Assembly: GCF_004116265.1 (NCBI RefSeq)
Contig: NZ_QOUX01000045.1
Coordinates: forward strand, 145,348 to 209,347
Direction: 5' to 3'
DNA: 64,000 bases
From: Anaerobacillus alkaliphilus
GTDB taxonomy: Bacteria > Bacillota > Bacilli > Bacillales > Anaerobacillaceae
Below are positions 9,734-18,786 of the stretch, one piece after another; positions within the stretch are counted from its first letter, which is position 1, and every line of letters starts with the position of its first letter. The translations under genes were made by a program, and so were the position numbers. The notes beneath the pieces were generated by a model. That model worked only from the letters and a program-made list of their open reading frames with translations, was not told the DNA's origin and ran no database searches.

Positions 9734-10858
9734 ATGTTGTCTATTGAAAAGATCAAAGGAAATGCATTTCAAGATGATAAAACTAAAAGGTTAGTTGAAC
9801 GTCTTCCTAGAAAGAGTATTGCCGTTGTTGTTCATCAAGATATTGATCCGGTAGCTGCCGAAAAATTAATTCAGTGTGGAGTCAAAGCAGTTATTAACTT
9901 TAGGACATCGATGAGTGGACTGTTCTTTCATAATGGGGTTGAGGCTTTACTTAACTCAAATATACCAGTGTTTGATATAGAAGAAGAGTTATCAGTAAAG
10001 TTGGACGGGAAACTTATCATGATAAAGGAAAACACTCTTTTTTTGAGTGAAGCTGGAGCATGGAAAGAATTATGCAAGGTTGTTCGTTACAGTAATACGC
10101 AAGTAAGACAATTAAAATTGCTAGCAAAATCTCGTTTTCCAGAGCAATTTAAATCCTTTGTTGGCAATTCGCTATATTATAGTGAAAAAGAATTAAATTT
10201 GTTTGTCAGTGAAGTTCAAAGCTTACCAGTATTACGTCAATTTCTTGATAAAGAGGTTTTGATTGTAGCTAGAGGAGCAAACTATGAACGAGATTTAGTT
10301 CAATTAAAACAGATTATTAAAAGAAAGAGATTAATAACAATAGCTGTAGATGGGGGAGCTGACGGTTTACTTAAGATTGGAGTTAAACCGGACTTTATCA
10401 TTGGTGACATGGATTCTGTTTCACAAAAAGCGTTAAAAAGCGGTGCTCAGTTATTGGTGCATACCTATCGTGATGGAAGATCACCTGGAGAAGTAAGAAT
10501 TAACTCACTCGGTTTACCTTATAAACGAATAAAGTTTCTGGGGACTAGTGAGGATGTAGCAACCATTTTTGCATATTGTTCTGGGGCGAAAAAGTTATAT
10601 ACAATTGGGACAAGACTCGGTATGAATGAATTCTTAGAAAAGGGTCGAATTGGTATGGGTTCTACTTTATTAACAAGAATGAAAGTCGGACATGTACTAG
10701 TAGATCTAAAAGGTATTCATTCTTTGTTTCATGAAGAACGAGAAATAAAAACATGGACGTTATTACCTGCTGCAGTAGCTGTCCTTTTTATCGGCTTTAG
10801 TCAAAGGTTTGAGTTGTTTGTCTCATTGTTTTTTCAATGGTGGGCTGGGAGGTCATGA
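9734..10858 (+). CDS. steA: SteA-like protein (putative cytokinetic ring/envelope protein)
   Basis: The 374-residue protein is homologous to the SteA family. Its middle contains a thiamin pyrophosphokinase-like fold with VDGGADGLLKIGVKPDFIIG (about 206-225) and GDMDS, and its C-terminus has one membrane segment (about 335-352). In Corynebacterium, SteA and SteB act in septal cell-wall biogenesis (established knowledge); the role in Bacilli is not settled. The ATG at 9734 follows GTGGTGGCTAGT; a GTG at 9722 is an alternative. It begins a four-gene run with an SteB-like protein and two glycan-type enzymes, suggesting a surface-polymer role (inference). Confidence 0.85.
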   Translation: MLSIEKIKGNAFQDDKTKRLVERLPRKSIAVVVHQDIDPVAAEKLIQCGVKAVINFRTSMSGLFFHNGVEALLNSNIPVFDIEEELSVKLDGKLIMIKENTLFLSEAGAWKELCKVVRYSNTQVRQLKLLAKSRFPEQFKSFVGNSLYYSEKELNLFVSEVQSLPVLRQFLDKEVLIVARGANYERDLVQLKQIIKRKRLITIAVDGGADGLLKIGVKPDFIIGDMDSVSQKALKSGAQLLVHTYRDGRSPGEVRINSLGLPYKRIKFLGTSEDVATIFAYCSGAKKLYTIGTRLGMNEFLEKGRIGMGSTLLTRMKVGHVLVDLKGIHSLFHEEREIKTWTLLPAAVAVLFIGFSQRFELFVSLFFQWWAGRS

Positions 10859-10861
10859 TAA

Positions 10862-11317
10862 ATGAAAAAAACAAATATCATACAGTTACTGACAGTTTCA
10901 TTTTATTTAGTTTTTGGAATTATTGTGGGTGTTGTTTTTGACAAACAGTGGTTAAGTGATGAGCAGATGAAATATGTACAACGGTTGAGGGTTGAGAATG
11001 ATCTCTTGATTCAAGAAAAACAGTCGTGGGTGCGTTATGTAGAAAATGAGTTTAATGATATCAGATTCTATACAACTGCAGAAGATGAACATTTTCAAAA
11101 TTTAAACTTATTATTAGGGAGTATTGGAGTCACTTTAGAAAGATTACCTGAAACCATGGGTTTATATCAGCAAGGAATTATTATTTCCTTAGGAGAAGAA
11201 CTCGAGGAAACGTATGGGTTACCACACTTGACTCTTAAAGCTATCCCGAAACATGAGGTAGATGTAAATTTAATGTACCTATCATTATTAAGGATGAAAG
11301 AGGAGTTGCTTCAATGA
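10862..11317 (+). CDS. SteB-like single-pass membrane protein
   Basis: A 151-residue protein with one N-terminal membrane segment (about residues 7-25) and a polar helical stretch (30-60) consistent with a short coiled coil. Pattern and position right after steA match the SteB/MctB ("copper transporter") family, but it is about half the length of actinobacterial MctB (known to be around 300 residues). It starts three bases after the steA stop and overlaps the next gene by four bases (ATGA). Assignment rests mainly on context. Confidence 0.6.
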   Translation: MKKTNIIQLLTVSFYLVFGIIVGVVFDKQWLSDEQMKYVQRLRVENDLLIQEKQSWVRYVENEFNDIRFYTTAEDEHFQNLNLLLGSIGVTLERLPETMGLYQQGIIISLGEELEETYGLPHLTLKAIPKHEVDVNLMYLSLLRMKEELLQ

Positions 11318-11994
11318 AAAAACCATTAATAAGTGTTGTAATTCCAGCCTTTAATGAAGAAGATCTTATTAAAATGACTTTGGTCACCTTGAATCGCTGT
11401 TCTTGGGTGAACGAATTAATTGTTGTAGATGATGGCAGTCGAGATGATACAGCAACTATTGCTGAAAAGTATTGTGATGAAGTTATTAAGTTTAAGGAGA
11501 ATAAAGGAAAAGCAACTGCTTTAAAAGAGGGTTGGAAGAGAACGAAGGGCGATATAATCGTCTCATTGGATGCTGATTTAGGTATAACTGCTAGAGAGGG
11601 AGAACGTTTAGTAGAGAAGCTAGAAGTGGATAATTTAGATTGTGTCATCGCGAAATTACCTTTGCAGAAAAAGCGAGGCATTGGATTAATGAAGCACCGT
11701 GCTCAGAAATTAATATTTTCAAGAACAGGAAAGTGGTTTGAGGCACCGCTATCAGGTCAAAGAGCATTAAAGAAGAATTGGCTGCCTACTTTACTAGAAA
11801 AGGACTACATAGGCTTTGGTGTAGAAATGGCGATGACCGTTGACCTGCTAAAGGCAGGTGCAGTTGTAGATGAAGTGGAAGTGAGTTTTTTTCATCGAGC
11901 GACAGGGAAAGATTTAGATGGTTTTCTACATCGCGGGAAACAATGGCTTGATATGGAGAGAACATTAAGGAAAATGAGGGCATCATGGCAATAG
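11314..11994 (+). CDS. GT2 family glycosyltransferase
   Basis: A 226-residue GT-A fold enzyme without membrane segments. It has VVIPAFNEED (8-17), VVDDGSRDD (37-45) and the metal-binding DADLG motif (86-90); SGQRAL near 148 fits the acceptor region. It overlaps the preceding gene by four bases and the following gene by ten, so the operon is tightly coupled. The C-terminal third contains FFHRATGKD, seen in undecaprenyl- or dolichyl-phosphate sugar transferase relatives. Donor and acceptor are unknown. Confidence 0.85.
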   Translation: MKKPLISVVIPAFNEEDLIKMTLVTLNRCSWVNELIVVDDGSRDDTATIAEKYCDEVIKFKENKGKATALKEGWKRTKGDIIVSLDADLGITAREGERLVEKLEVDNLDCVIAKLPLQKKRGIGLMKHRAQKLIFSRTGKWFEAPLSGQRALKKNWLPTLLEKDYIGFGVEMAMTVDLLKAGAVVDEVEVSFFHRATGKDLDGFLHRGKQWLDMERTLRKMRASWQ

Positions 11995-12746
11995 TTATTA
12001 TCTATCCAATTATATTATGGGTCTGTTCTTCTTTTTTTAAATCTGTCGGCTGGAGTGTTAAGAATTATTTAGGGGTGGAAGTGCCATATAGTTTAGGGTT
12101 AGGGGTTTTTATAGCTATCCTCTACTTTTCCTTTTTACTTAATGCAGTATTTTTTTTATACTTATCTGTCTTATATGTAACTGGATTTATTGATGATCGC
12201 TTTGGAACAAAGTATCCAAAAGGATTAAAGGGACACGTCAGTTTGTTTTTTAGGACAGGGAGAGTAACAACTGGTTTTCTGAAATTAGTGAGTACGTTAG
12301 CAGTTTCTTTTTCTGTCATATTCTTAGTAGAGGGAGGAATTATGGAGAAGCTAACAATGTTCTTATTATTAGTTCTTCCTCCACACGTGATGAACTTGTT
12401 CGATACTAGACCTTTAAGGGTTTGGAAGGTCATGTCAATTCACCTATTGTTTTTTTTGCCGTTATTTTATCAGATGACACTTTCAACGATCTTATCTCTT
12501 TTGTTTATTGCTCTTTGCTTGATGTATTTTGAAGGAACTAGAAAAGGGATGTTAGGTGATAATGGGGCTACACTTTTGGGGGGAGTTTTAAGTGTTGTCG
12601 CGATTGTTCACTTATCAATTACGTGGCAGTGGCTTCTAATTAGTTTTTATCTACTCATTATTTTAATTACTGAGAGGTTCTCTATATCGGAATGGATAGA
12701 GAAAACACCGCTATTGAGAAAGATAGATCGTTGGGGTGTTTCATAA
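11985..12746 (+). CDS. MraY/WecA-like polytopic membrane protein
   Basis: The 253-residue protein has about eight hydrophobic segments. The cytoplasmic loop GFIDDRFGTKYPKGLKGH (about 66-83) and the GDNGAT motif (about 190-195) resemble the acidic and nucleotide-binding motifs of the MraY/WecA polyprenyl-phosphate sugar-1-phosphate transferase superfamily. It is shorter than MraY (around 320 residues), so it may be a divergent or reduced member. The ATG overlaps the GT2 gene by ten bases. With the GT2 it may build a lipid-linked glycan intermediate (inference). Confidence 0.7.
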   Translation: MAIVIIYPIILWVCSSFFKSVGWSVKNYLGVEVPYSLGLGVFIAILYFSFLLNAVFFLYLSVLYVTGFIDDRFGTKYPKGLKGHVSLFFRTGRVTTGFLKLVSTLAVSFSVIFLVEGGIMEKLTMFLLLVLPPHVMNLFDTRPLRVWKVMSIHLLFFLPLFYQMTLSTILSLLFIALCLMYFEGTRKGMLGDNGATLLGGVLSVVAIVHLSITWQWLLISFYLLIILITERFSISEWIEKTPLLRKIDRWGVS

Positions 12747-12787
12747 AAAGGAAGAAGCTTTAATAAATAAAAGCTTCTTCCTTTTTT
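12746..12787. terminator. Bidirectional terminator between the steA cluster and yqzF
   Basis: AAAAGGAAGAAGCTT and AAGCTTCTTCCTTTT form a 15-bp stem with T runs on both strands, serving the converging genes. Confidence 0.9.
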
Positions 12788-12791
12788 ATGT

Positions 12792-13031
12792 TTAATTTTG
12801 CTTCTTAAAACGAGGGGCTACTTTGTTGTTTTTTCGATCACGGTAAAAGACAAAACCACCTATAAAGCCAAGTCCTAAAATTAGAAACATGAAACCACCT
12901 AGAAATTGAAGCCATAATGAAGGGAAAGGTGAATGTAGTATTTGAAAGAATATATCCCTCATTAATTTTATGCCGTAGACTGCGAAAAGGCCTGGAATAA
13001 CTAGTATCATTAGAGCTAAAAAACGTTGCAT
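12792..13031 (-). CDS. yqzF: DUF2627 membrane protein YqzF
   Basis: A 79-residue protein with two membrane segments separated by LMRDIFFQILHSPFPSLWLQ, a hallmark of DUF2627/YqzF, and a basic tail YRDRKNNK. Function is unknown. The start is placed at the internal ATG (MQRFLALMILVIPG) because AGAGGGTTTTC lies just upstream; the longer frame to 13085 adds 18 residues not seen in the family. It lies next to bkdR as in B. subtilis. Confidence 0.88.
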   Translation of the reverse strand: MQRFLALMILVIPGLFAVYGIKLMRDIFFQILHSPFPSLWLQFLGGFMFLILGLGFIGGFVFYRDRKNNKVAPRFKKQN

Positions 13032-13238
13032 AATGAAAACCCTCTTTATAAGAATAATAAGCATGAAAAAACGCCTTATGGTCATTTTACTAAAACTATT
13101 GGGACTTGTCCAAATGATATATTCCTTTGTTTGTTAATGCTCTCATAGTGTATAGTTAAGAGAGAGATCTGACCATTATAAACTCTAACATGAATAAGCT
13201 AAATCATGCTCATGAAAAGCGAGAAGGTGTTTTGTTTA

Positions 13239-15314
13239 ATGAAGAAATGTTTAATCGTTGGTGCAGGCAAAGGTGGAACAGCTTTACTTAAGATTTTAGT
13301 TGAGGCTGATATGATGGAAGTCATTGCAGTTGCTGATAAGAATATGAATAGTCCTGGTATTAGCTTAGCAAAGAAACTCGGAATTAATACGAATGCAGAT
13401 TGGCGTTTATTGTTAACGAATGAAGTGGACGTTGTGGTTGAAGCAACCGGAGAAGAAGAATTATTTCTACAATTGAAACAAGCTTGTGAACGGTCTGAGG
13501 TTGTCTTAATCCCTAGTTCTGTTGCTACGTTACTTTTTAACCTAATTGAAGAAAAAGAAACACTAATTGATCAATTGAAAAATTATTATTCAAAACAAGA
13601 AATCATTTTAAATTCTGCCCATGATGGAATGATCGCGATTGATGAAAAGTCAACCATCACCCTTATAAACAGAAGTGCGGAACAAATGATTGAATTGAAC
13701 AAAGAAGACGTTGTAGGTAAGAATATTCAAGATGTCTTACCCTCTACTGAATTAAATAGAGTGCTCCTAACTGGTAAAGTGGAGATGAATAAGACCCAAG
13801 AACTACATAATGGATTAAAAATAGTCACAACTCGGGTGCCGATGGTTCATGACAACAAAATAGTTGGTGCACTTGCGGTATTTAAGGATATTACAGAAAT
13901 TGTCCAAATGGCAGAAGAGGTTACAAACTTAAAAAGTATTCAAACGATGTTAGAAGCTATATTCTCTTCTTCAGACGATGCAATATCAGTTGTTGATGAA
14001 AATGGCATAGGACTAATGATTAACCCAGCTTATACGAGGTTAACGGGCTTAACTGCTGATCAAGTAATCGGGATGCCTGCTACGACAGATATCTCAGAAG
14101 GTGAAAGCATGCATATGCATGTGTTGAAAAATCGGAAAGCTGTTCGAGGAACAAGAATGAAGGTAGGTCCTAAGAAAAAAGATGTAATTGTAAATGTTGC
14201 TCCAGTTATTGTTGATGGAATATTAAAAGGTAGTGTTGGGGTTCTTCATGATATGTCAGAAATTAAATCTCTTACAGACGAGCTAGAGAGGGCTAGACAA
14301 ATTATTCGAACTTTAGAAGCTAAATATTCTTTTGATGACATTATAGGAACTTCTGAAGAAATGAACTTTGCCATCCAACAAGCACAATTGGCAGCCTCTA
14401 CTCCTGCAACGATTTTACTTCGAGGTGAGTCGGGGACCGGTAAAGAGTTATTCGCTCATGCTATTCATAATGAAAGTGACCGTAAATACAATAAATTTGT
14501 TCGAGTCAACTGTGCAGCTATTTCAGAAACCCTTTTAGAAAGCGAACTCTTTGGATATGAAGAAGGAGCTTTTTCAGGGGCAAAAAGGGGCGGGAAAAGA
14601 GGTCTTTTTGAAGAGGCGAATGGAGGGAGTATCTTCTTAGATGAAATAGGTGAGCTTTCAACAAATACTCAAGCAAAACTTCTCCGTGTTCTTCAAGAAG
14701 GTGAGATTATTCGAGTAGGAGGAACGAAGCCTACTTCAATTAATGTTAGAGTAATAGCAGCCACGAACGTAAACTTAGAAAAGGGTATAAATAAAAATAC
14801 ATTTCGGGAAGATTTATACTATAGGATTAATCGCATGCCTATCTATATTCCTCCACTAAGAAAACGTAAAGAAGATATTCCGGCTTTGGCAACTCATCTA
14901 ATACTAAAAATTAATCAAGACTATGGCAGGAACGTTACAGGCCTTACTAGAAAAGCTGAATTAATGTTGATGGATTATAATTGGCCAGGTAATGTTCGAG
15001 AATTGGAGAATGTTCTCGGTCGGGCGATGATTTTCATGCGTTATAATGAATTGGAGATGGACAAACATCACATTCCTGACCTAACGTCAGAAAATCAAAA
15101 AGAAATGAGAACAACGCAAGAAGTTGCTCCTAATAGTAATGAGGTAAGTTCACTTTCTAAAAAAGTGATGCAATTCGAAAAAGAACAGATCGTACAGGCT
15201 CTGCAAAAGCATAAAGGGAATAAAACGGCTACCGCTAAGAGTTTAGAATTATCGATCCGAAATCTTTATTATAAGATGGAGAAATACAACATTGAAATAA
15301 ATGACATGCAATAA
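13239..15314 (+). CDS. bkdR: Sigma-54-dependent activator BkdR
   Basis: The 691-residue protein (B. subtilis BkdR is 692) controls branched-chain keto-acid catabolism. Its N-terminus is a Rossmann-like segment with [12 protein letters not shown]; two PAS domains lie at about 110-220 and 235-345. The AAA+ domain has Walker A GESGTGKE (396-403), sigma-54 contact loop GAFSGA (near 443) and Walker [11 protein letters not shown] (near 462); a Fis-type helix-turn-helix closes the protein. The ATG at 13239 follows GAAGGTGTTTTGTTTA. The loop has Ser in place of the usual Thr of GAFTGA, a common tolerated variant. Confidence 0.95.
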   Translation: MKKCLIVGAGKGGTALLKILVEADMMEVIAVADKNMNSPGISLAKKLGINTNADWRLLLTNEVDVVVEATGEEELFLQLKQACERSEVVLIPSSVATLLFNLIEEKETLIDQLKNYYSKQEIILNSAHDGMIAIDEKSTITLINRSAEQMIELNKEDVVGKNIQDVLPSTELNRVLLTGKVEMNKTQELHNGLKIVTTRVPMVHDNKIVGALAVFKDITEIVQMAEEVTNLKSIQTMLEAIFSSSDDAISVVDENGIGLMINPAYTRLTGLTADQVIGMPATTDISEGESMHMHVLKNRKAVRGTRMKVGPKKKDVIVNVAPVIVDGILKGSVGVLHDMSEIKSLTDELERARQIIRTLEAKYSFDDIIGTSEEMNFAIQQAQLAASTPATILLRGESGTGKELFAHAIHNESDRKYNKFVRVNCAAISETLLESELFGYEEGAFSGAKRGGKRGLFEEANGGSIFLDEIGELSTNTQAKLLRVLQEGEIIRVGGTKPTSINVRVIAATNVNLEKGINKNTFREDLYYRINRMPIYIPPLRKRKEDIPALATHLILKINQDYGRNVTGLTRKAELMLMDYNWPGNVRELENVLGRAMIFMRYNELEMDKHHIPDLTSENQKEMRTTQEVAPNSNEVSSLSKKVMQFEKEQIVQALQKHKGNKTATAKSLELSIRNLYYKMEKYNIEINDMQ

Positions 15315-15345
15315 GTTGCATGGTATGATAAATGTTGCATGGTAT
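15315..15345 (+). promoter_or_regulatory. Direct-repeat upstream activating sites (probable BkdR binding)
   Basis: GTTGCATGGTAT occurs twice, at 15315-15326 and 15334-15345, with a 19-bp period, so both copies face nearly the same side of the helix. They lie 60-90 bp before the sigma-54 promoter, the normal place for enhancer sites of this activator class. BkdR as the binder is inference. Confidence 0.6.
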
Positions 15346-15405
15346 ATTGAAGGAATTGTGAACAAAAAGTGTACATAATACATGGATTTACAATTTCTTA
15401 ATAAT

Positions 15406-15421
15406 TGGCATGAAATTTGCA
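15406..15421 (+). promoter_or_regulatory. Sigma-54 (-24/-12) promoter of the ptb-bkd operon
   Basis: TGGCAT-GAAAT-TTGCA matches the SigL consensus TGGCAC-N5-TTGCW with one mismatch. It lies 48 bp before the ptb GTG start and downstream of bkdR, which encodes a sigma-54 activator. Confidence 0.85.
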
Positions 15422-15468
15422 TTTATATTTATGTAACCATGTATACAACAATGAAAGGCGGAGAATTC

Positions 15469-16374
15469 GTGAATTTAGATCAATTTATGGAAGAGGCAAG
15501 TAGCCTTCCGGCAAAGGTTGTAGCAATAGCTGCCGCAGAAGATGAAGAAGTAATCGAAGCTGTAGTGAAAGCTGTTGAGAAAAAGATAGCAACCTTTATT
15601 TTATTTGGAAATGCGGATAAAATTCAATCTCTGCTCACTTCAAGAAGTACTACTGGTTATGAAGTGAGTCAATTCGTGAATATTGTTGATGCAAAGAATG
15701 ATAGTCATGCTGCGCAACTTGCAGTGCAGGCCGTCAGCAGTGGTAGTGCTGATGTTCTAATGAAGGGTATGGTTTCAACTTCTTCTATCTTAAAAGAGGT
15801 TCTTAACAAAGAATATGGTCTTAGAACAGGAAGTGTGTTGTCCCATGTAGCTGCTTTCCAAATAAACGGGTTTGATCGTCTAATTTTTGTTACGGATGCA
15901 GCAATGAATATTGCACCTGATCTTAAGCAAAAAGCAGAGATTATTAATAACTCAGTAACTTTGGCAAGAAGACTAGGAATAGATCTACCAAAGGTCGCGG
16001 CAATTTCAGCAATTGAAACCGTTAATCCGAATATGGGTTCTAGTGTTGATGGAGCACTACTTGCTCAAATGAATGCCCGAGGTCAAATAAAAGATTGTAT
16101 TGTAGATGGTCCTCTTGCGTTAGATAATGCTATTTCAATAGAAGCAGCAGAGCAAAAAGGCATAAAAGGAGAAGTGGCAGGTAACGCAGATATTATTATG
16201 GTACCTTCTATTGAAGTTGGAAACGCCTTATACAAATCCTTAGTATATTTTTCTAAGGCAAAAGTAGGTGCTGTAATTGTTGGAGCTAAGGCACCAATCG
16301 TGTTGACATCTAGAGCAGATTCAGCTGAAAGCAAATTGTACTCACTAGCGTTAGCAGTTCGTTCAGTTAGCTAA
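15469..16374 (+). CDS. ptb: Phosphate butyryltransferase
   Basis: The 301-residue protein (B. subtilis Ptb is about 299) exchanges CoA for phosphate on branched or butyryl acyl-CoA. It has the phosphate acetyl/butyryltransferase fold with the DVLMKGMVST segment (about 95-104) and the conserved FVTDAAMNIAPDL stretch. The GTG at 15469 follows AAAGGCGGAGAATTC. The apparent upstream extension to 15382 is impossible because it spans the sigma-54 promoter. First gene of the seven-gene bkd operon. Confidence 0.94.
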   Translation: MNLDQFMEEASSLPAKVVAIAAAEDEEVIEAVVKAVEKKIATFILFGNADKIQSLLTSRSTTGYEVSQFVNIVDAKNDSHAAQLAVQAVSSGSADVLMKGMVSTSSILKEVLNKEYGLRTGSVLSHVAAFQINGFDRLIFVTDAAMNIAPDLKQKAEIINNSVTLARRLGIDLPKVAAISAIETVNPNMGSSVDGALLAQMNARGQIKDCIVDGPLALDNAISIEAAEQKGIKGEVAGNADIIMVPSIEVGNALYKSLVYFSKAKVGAVIVGAKAPIVLTSRADSAESKLYSLALAVRSVS

Positions 16375-16409
16375 ATGAAAAAGAGTGAAAAATAGGGAGG
16401 AAAAAGAGG

Positions 16410-17507
16410 ATGGAATTATTTAAGTATATGGAAATGTATGACTATGAGCAGGTTGTTGTTTGTCAAGATAAACAATCAGGTTTAAAAGCAATTATTGCTA
16501 TCCACGATACTACACTAGGTCCTGCTTTAGGTGGTACAAGAATGTGGACATACAATTCTGAAGCAGAGGCATTTGAGGATGCTCTTCGTTTAGCTAAAGG
16601 AATGACCTATAAAAATGCTGCTGCAGGTTTAAATCTAGGCGGTGGTAAGACGGTAATCATTGGTGATCCTCGTAAAGACAAAAATGAGGAAATGTTCCGT
16701 GCGTTTGGTCGCTACGTTCAAGGTTTGAATGGTCGATACATTACGGCCGAAGACGTTGGAACAACGGTGGCAGATATGGACCTTATTCATGAAGAAACAG
16801 ATTATGTTACAGGGATTTCACCAGCGTTTGGTTCTTCAGGTAACCCATCACCAGTAACAGCTTATGGCGTTTATGTTGGTATGAAAGCAGCTGCAAAGGA
16901 AGCATTTGGCTCAGACTCTTTAGAAGGGTTAACAGTAGCTGTTCAAGGGGTAGGGAATGTTTCGTTTACTCTTTGTAAACATCTCCATGAAGAAGGTGCA
17001 AAGTTAATTGTTACGGATATTAACAAAGAAGCTGTTGCAAGAGCGGTTGAAGCATTTGATGCAAAAGCAGTAGATATTAATGATATCTACAGTGTTGATT
17101 GTGATATCTTTTCTCCGTGTGCATTAGGAGCAATTATTAACGATGATACAATTCCTCAATTAAAAGCAAAAGTTATTGCAGGTGCTGCAAATAATCAATT
17201 AAAAGAAACAAGACATGGAGATTTAATCGCTGAGCTAGGTATTGTTTATGCTCCGGATTATGTGATTAATGCCGGTGGAGTTATCAACGTAGCTGACGAG
17301 TTATACGGATATAATCGTGAGCGTGCCCTGAAAAAAGTAGAAACGATCTATGATAAGATCGAAGCTATTTTTGAAATTTCAAAAAGAGACAAAATTCCTA
17401 CTTATTTAGCAGCAGACCGTATGGCGGAGGAAAGAATTGCAAAAATGCGTCAATCTCGCAAGCAATTTTTAGTTAACGAGCACAGTATTTTAACTAGACG
17501 TCGTTAA
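16410..17507 (+). CDS. bcd: Leucine/branched-chain amino acid dehydrogenase
   Basis: The 365-residue protein of the Glu/Leu/Phe/Val dehydrogenase family oxidatively deaminates Leu, Val and Ile to 2-oxoacids with NAD+. The catalytic lysine is K80 in [10 protein letters not shown]; the Rossmann motif GVGNVSF is near 180. Ribosome site AGGGAGGAAAAAG precedes the ATG. It supplies the keto acids oxidised by the dehydrogenase complex encoded downstream. Confidence 0.96.
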   Translation: MELFKYMEMYDYEQVVVCQDKQSGLKAIIAIHDTTLGPALGGTRMWTYNSEAEAFEDALRLAKGMTYKNAAAGLNLGGGKTVIIGDPRKDKNEEMFRAFGRYVQGLNGRYITAEDVGTTVADMDLIHEETDYVTGISPAFGSSGNPSPVTAYGVYVGMKAAAKEAFGSDSLEGLTVAVQGVGNVSFTLCKHLHEEGAKLIVTDINKEAVARAVEAFDAKAVDINDIYSVDCDIFSPCALGAIINDDTIPQLKAKVIAGAANNQLKETRHGDLIAELGIVYAPDYVINAGGVINVADELYGYNRERALKKVETIYDKIEAIFEISKRDKIPTYLAADRMAEERIAKMRQSRKQFLVNEHSILTRRR

Positions 17508-17662
17508 TTATTAAATAGAGGGTGACTTAATTAATCAATCAATAAAAAAGTTAGTTAAGAGTATTTTAACGCATACTAACCTTAGTAGTTTTTGATGATC
17601 AAGTTTAGTTATCCTCTATCGCTTTTATAGGATAAATATATATACAGTTGGAGGTAAGTTTT

Positions 17663-18766
17663 TTGCAACACGAATATAGAATTCTCGCCATAAACCCGGG
17701 ATCTACTTCTACGAAAATAGGAGTTTACGACAATGAACGTTCACTAATGGAAAAGACAATACGCCATGAAGCGGATAAAATTCAGTCGTTTGAACGTATT
17801 ATTGACCAGTATTCCTTTCGGAAGGAAATGATCTTATCGACTCTCCATGAAGAAGGTATTAATATCTCTAAATTAAGTGCTGTAGTAGGTCGCGGGGGAT
17901 TGTTGCGCCCTATTGAAGGTGGGACATATGCAGTTAATGATGAAATGTTAACAGATTTACGTACGGGTTATGCCGGGGAACATGCTTCGAATTTAGGAGG
18001 AATTTTGGCCTTTGAGATTGCAACTCAATTAAATATTCCTTCGTTTATTGTAGATCCAGTTGTTGTGGATGAAATGGAGCCTATTGCCAAAATATCCGGC
18101 CTTGCAGACTTCGAACGAAAAAGTATTTTCCACGCGTTAAATCAGAAGGCTGTCGCTAGAAGAGTTGCAAAGGATTTAAATAAGAGTTATGAACACCTAA
18201 ACTTAATTGTTACTCATATGGGTGGCGGGATCACTGTTGGTGTACATAAAAATGGTCGAGTTATTGATGTAAACAATGGGTTACATGGTGAAGGTCCATT
18301 TTCCCCAGAGCGAGCTGGAACAGTTCCCGCAGGAGACTTAGTTTCCGTGTGTTTCTCCGGTCAATATTATGCGGCTGAAATCATGAAAAAGATCGTTGGG
18401 CAAGGTGGTCTAGTTGGATACTTAGGTACAAATGATGCTATCCAGGTAGAGAAAATGATTACAGCTGGGAACGAAAAAGCTAAATTAGTGTACGGTGCGA
18501 TGGCTTATCAAGTAGCTAAAGAAATAGGTGCTGCAAGTACGGTCTTACATGGCGAGGTAGATGCGATTGTATTAACAGGTGGTTTAGCATACGGTAAAGA
18601 ATTTGTTAGTCAGATTACAGAACGCATTAGTTGGATTGCTGATGTGATAGTTCATCCAGGTGAAAACGAGTTACAAGCCTTAGTTGAAGGTTCGCTTAGA
18701 GTTTTACGTGGTGAAGAACATGCAAAAAGTTATCCTAGCCAATCGATGGCAGTGGAGAACAAATAA
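17663..18766 (+). CDS. buk: Butyrate kinase
   Basis: The 367-residue acetokinase-family enzyme makes ATP and butyrate or branched acid from acyl phosphate. N-terminal [13 protein letters not shown] is the phosphate-binding loop; [12 protein letters not shown] and VLTGGLAYG are the further ATPase motifs. The start is the TTG at 17663 after TTGGAGGTAAG. An earlier TTG at 17648 overlaps that ribosome site. Together with ptb it converts branched acyl-CoA to acid with ATP gain. Confidence 0.94.
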   Translation: MQHEYRILAINPGSTSTKIGVYDNERSLMEKTIRHEADKIQSFERIIDQYSFRKEMILSTLHEEGINISKLSAVVGRGGLLRPIEGGTYAVNDEMLTDLRTGYAGEHASNLGGILAFEIATQLNIPSFIVDPVVVDEMEPIAKISGLADFERKSIFHALNQKAVARRVAKDLNKSYEHLNLIVTHMGGGITVGVHKNGRVIDVNNGLHGEGPFSPERAGTVPAGDLVSVCFSGQYYAAEIMKKIVGQGGLVGYLGTNDAIQVEKMITAGNEKAKLVYGAMAYQVAKEIGAASTVLHGEVDAIVLTGGLAYGKEFVSQITERISWIADVIVHPGENELQALVEGSLRVLRGEEHAKSYPSQSMAVENK

Positions 18767-18786
18767 GAAACATGGGGTGATTATAG

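Noticed and set aside
12122..12433. Minus-strand frame of about 100 residues inside the MraY-like gene
   Set aside because: Shadow of the coding strand; no ribosome site or similarity.
13032..13085. Eighteen-residue extension of YqzF
   Set aside because: No ribosome site, and family members start at the internal ATG.
15382..15468. A 29-residue N-terminal extension of Ptb
   Set aside because: It spans the sigma-54 promoter and is not transcribed from it; a good ribosome site stands at the GTG 15469.
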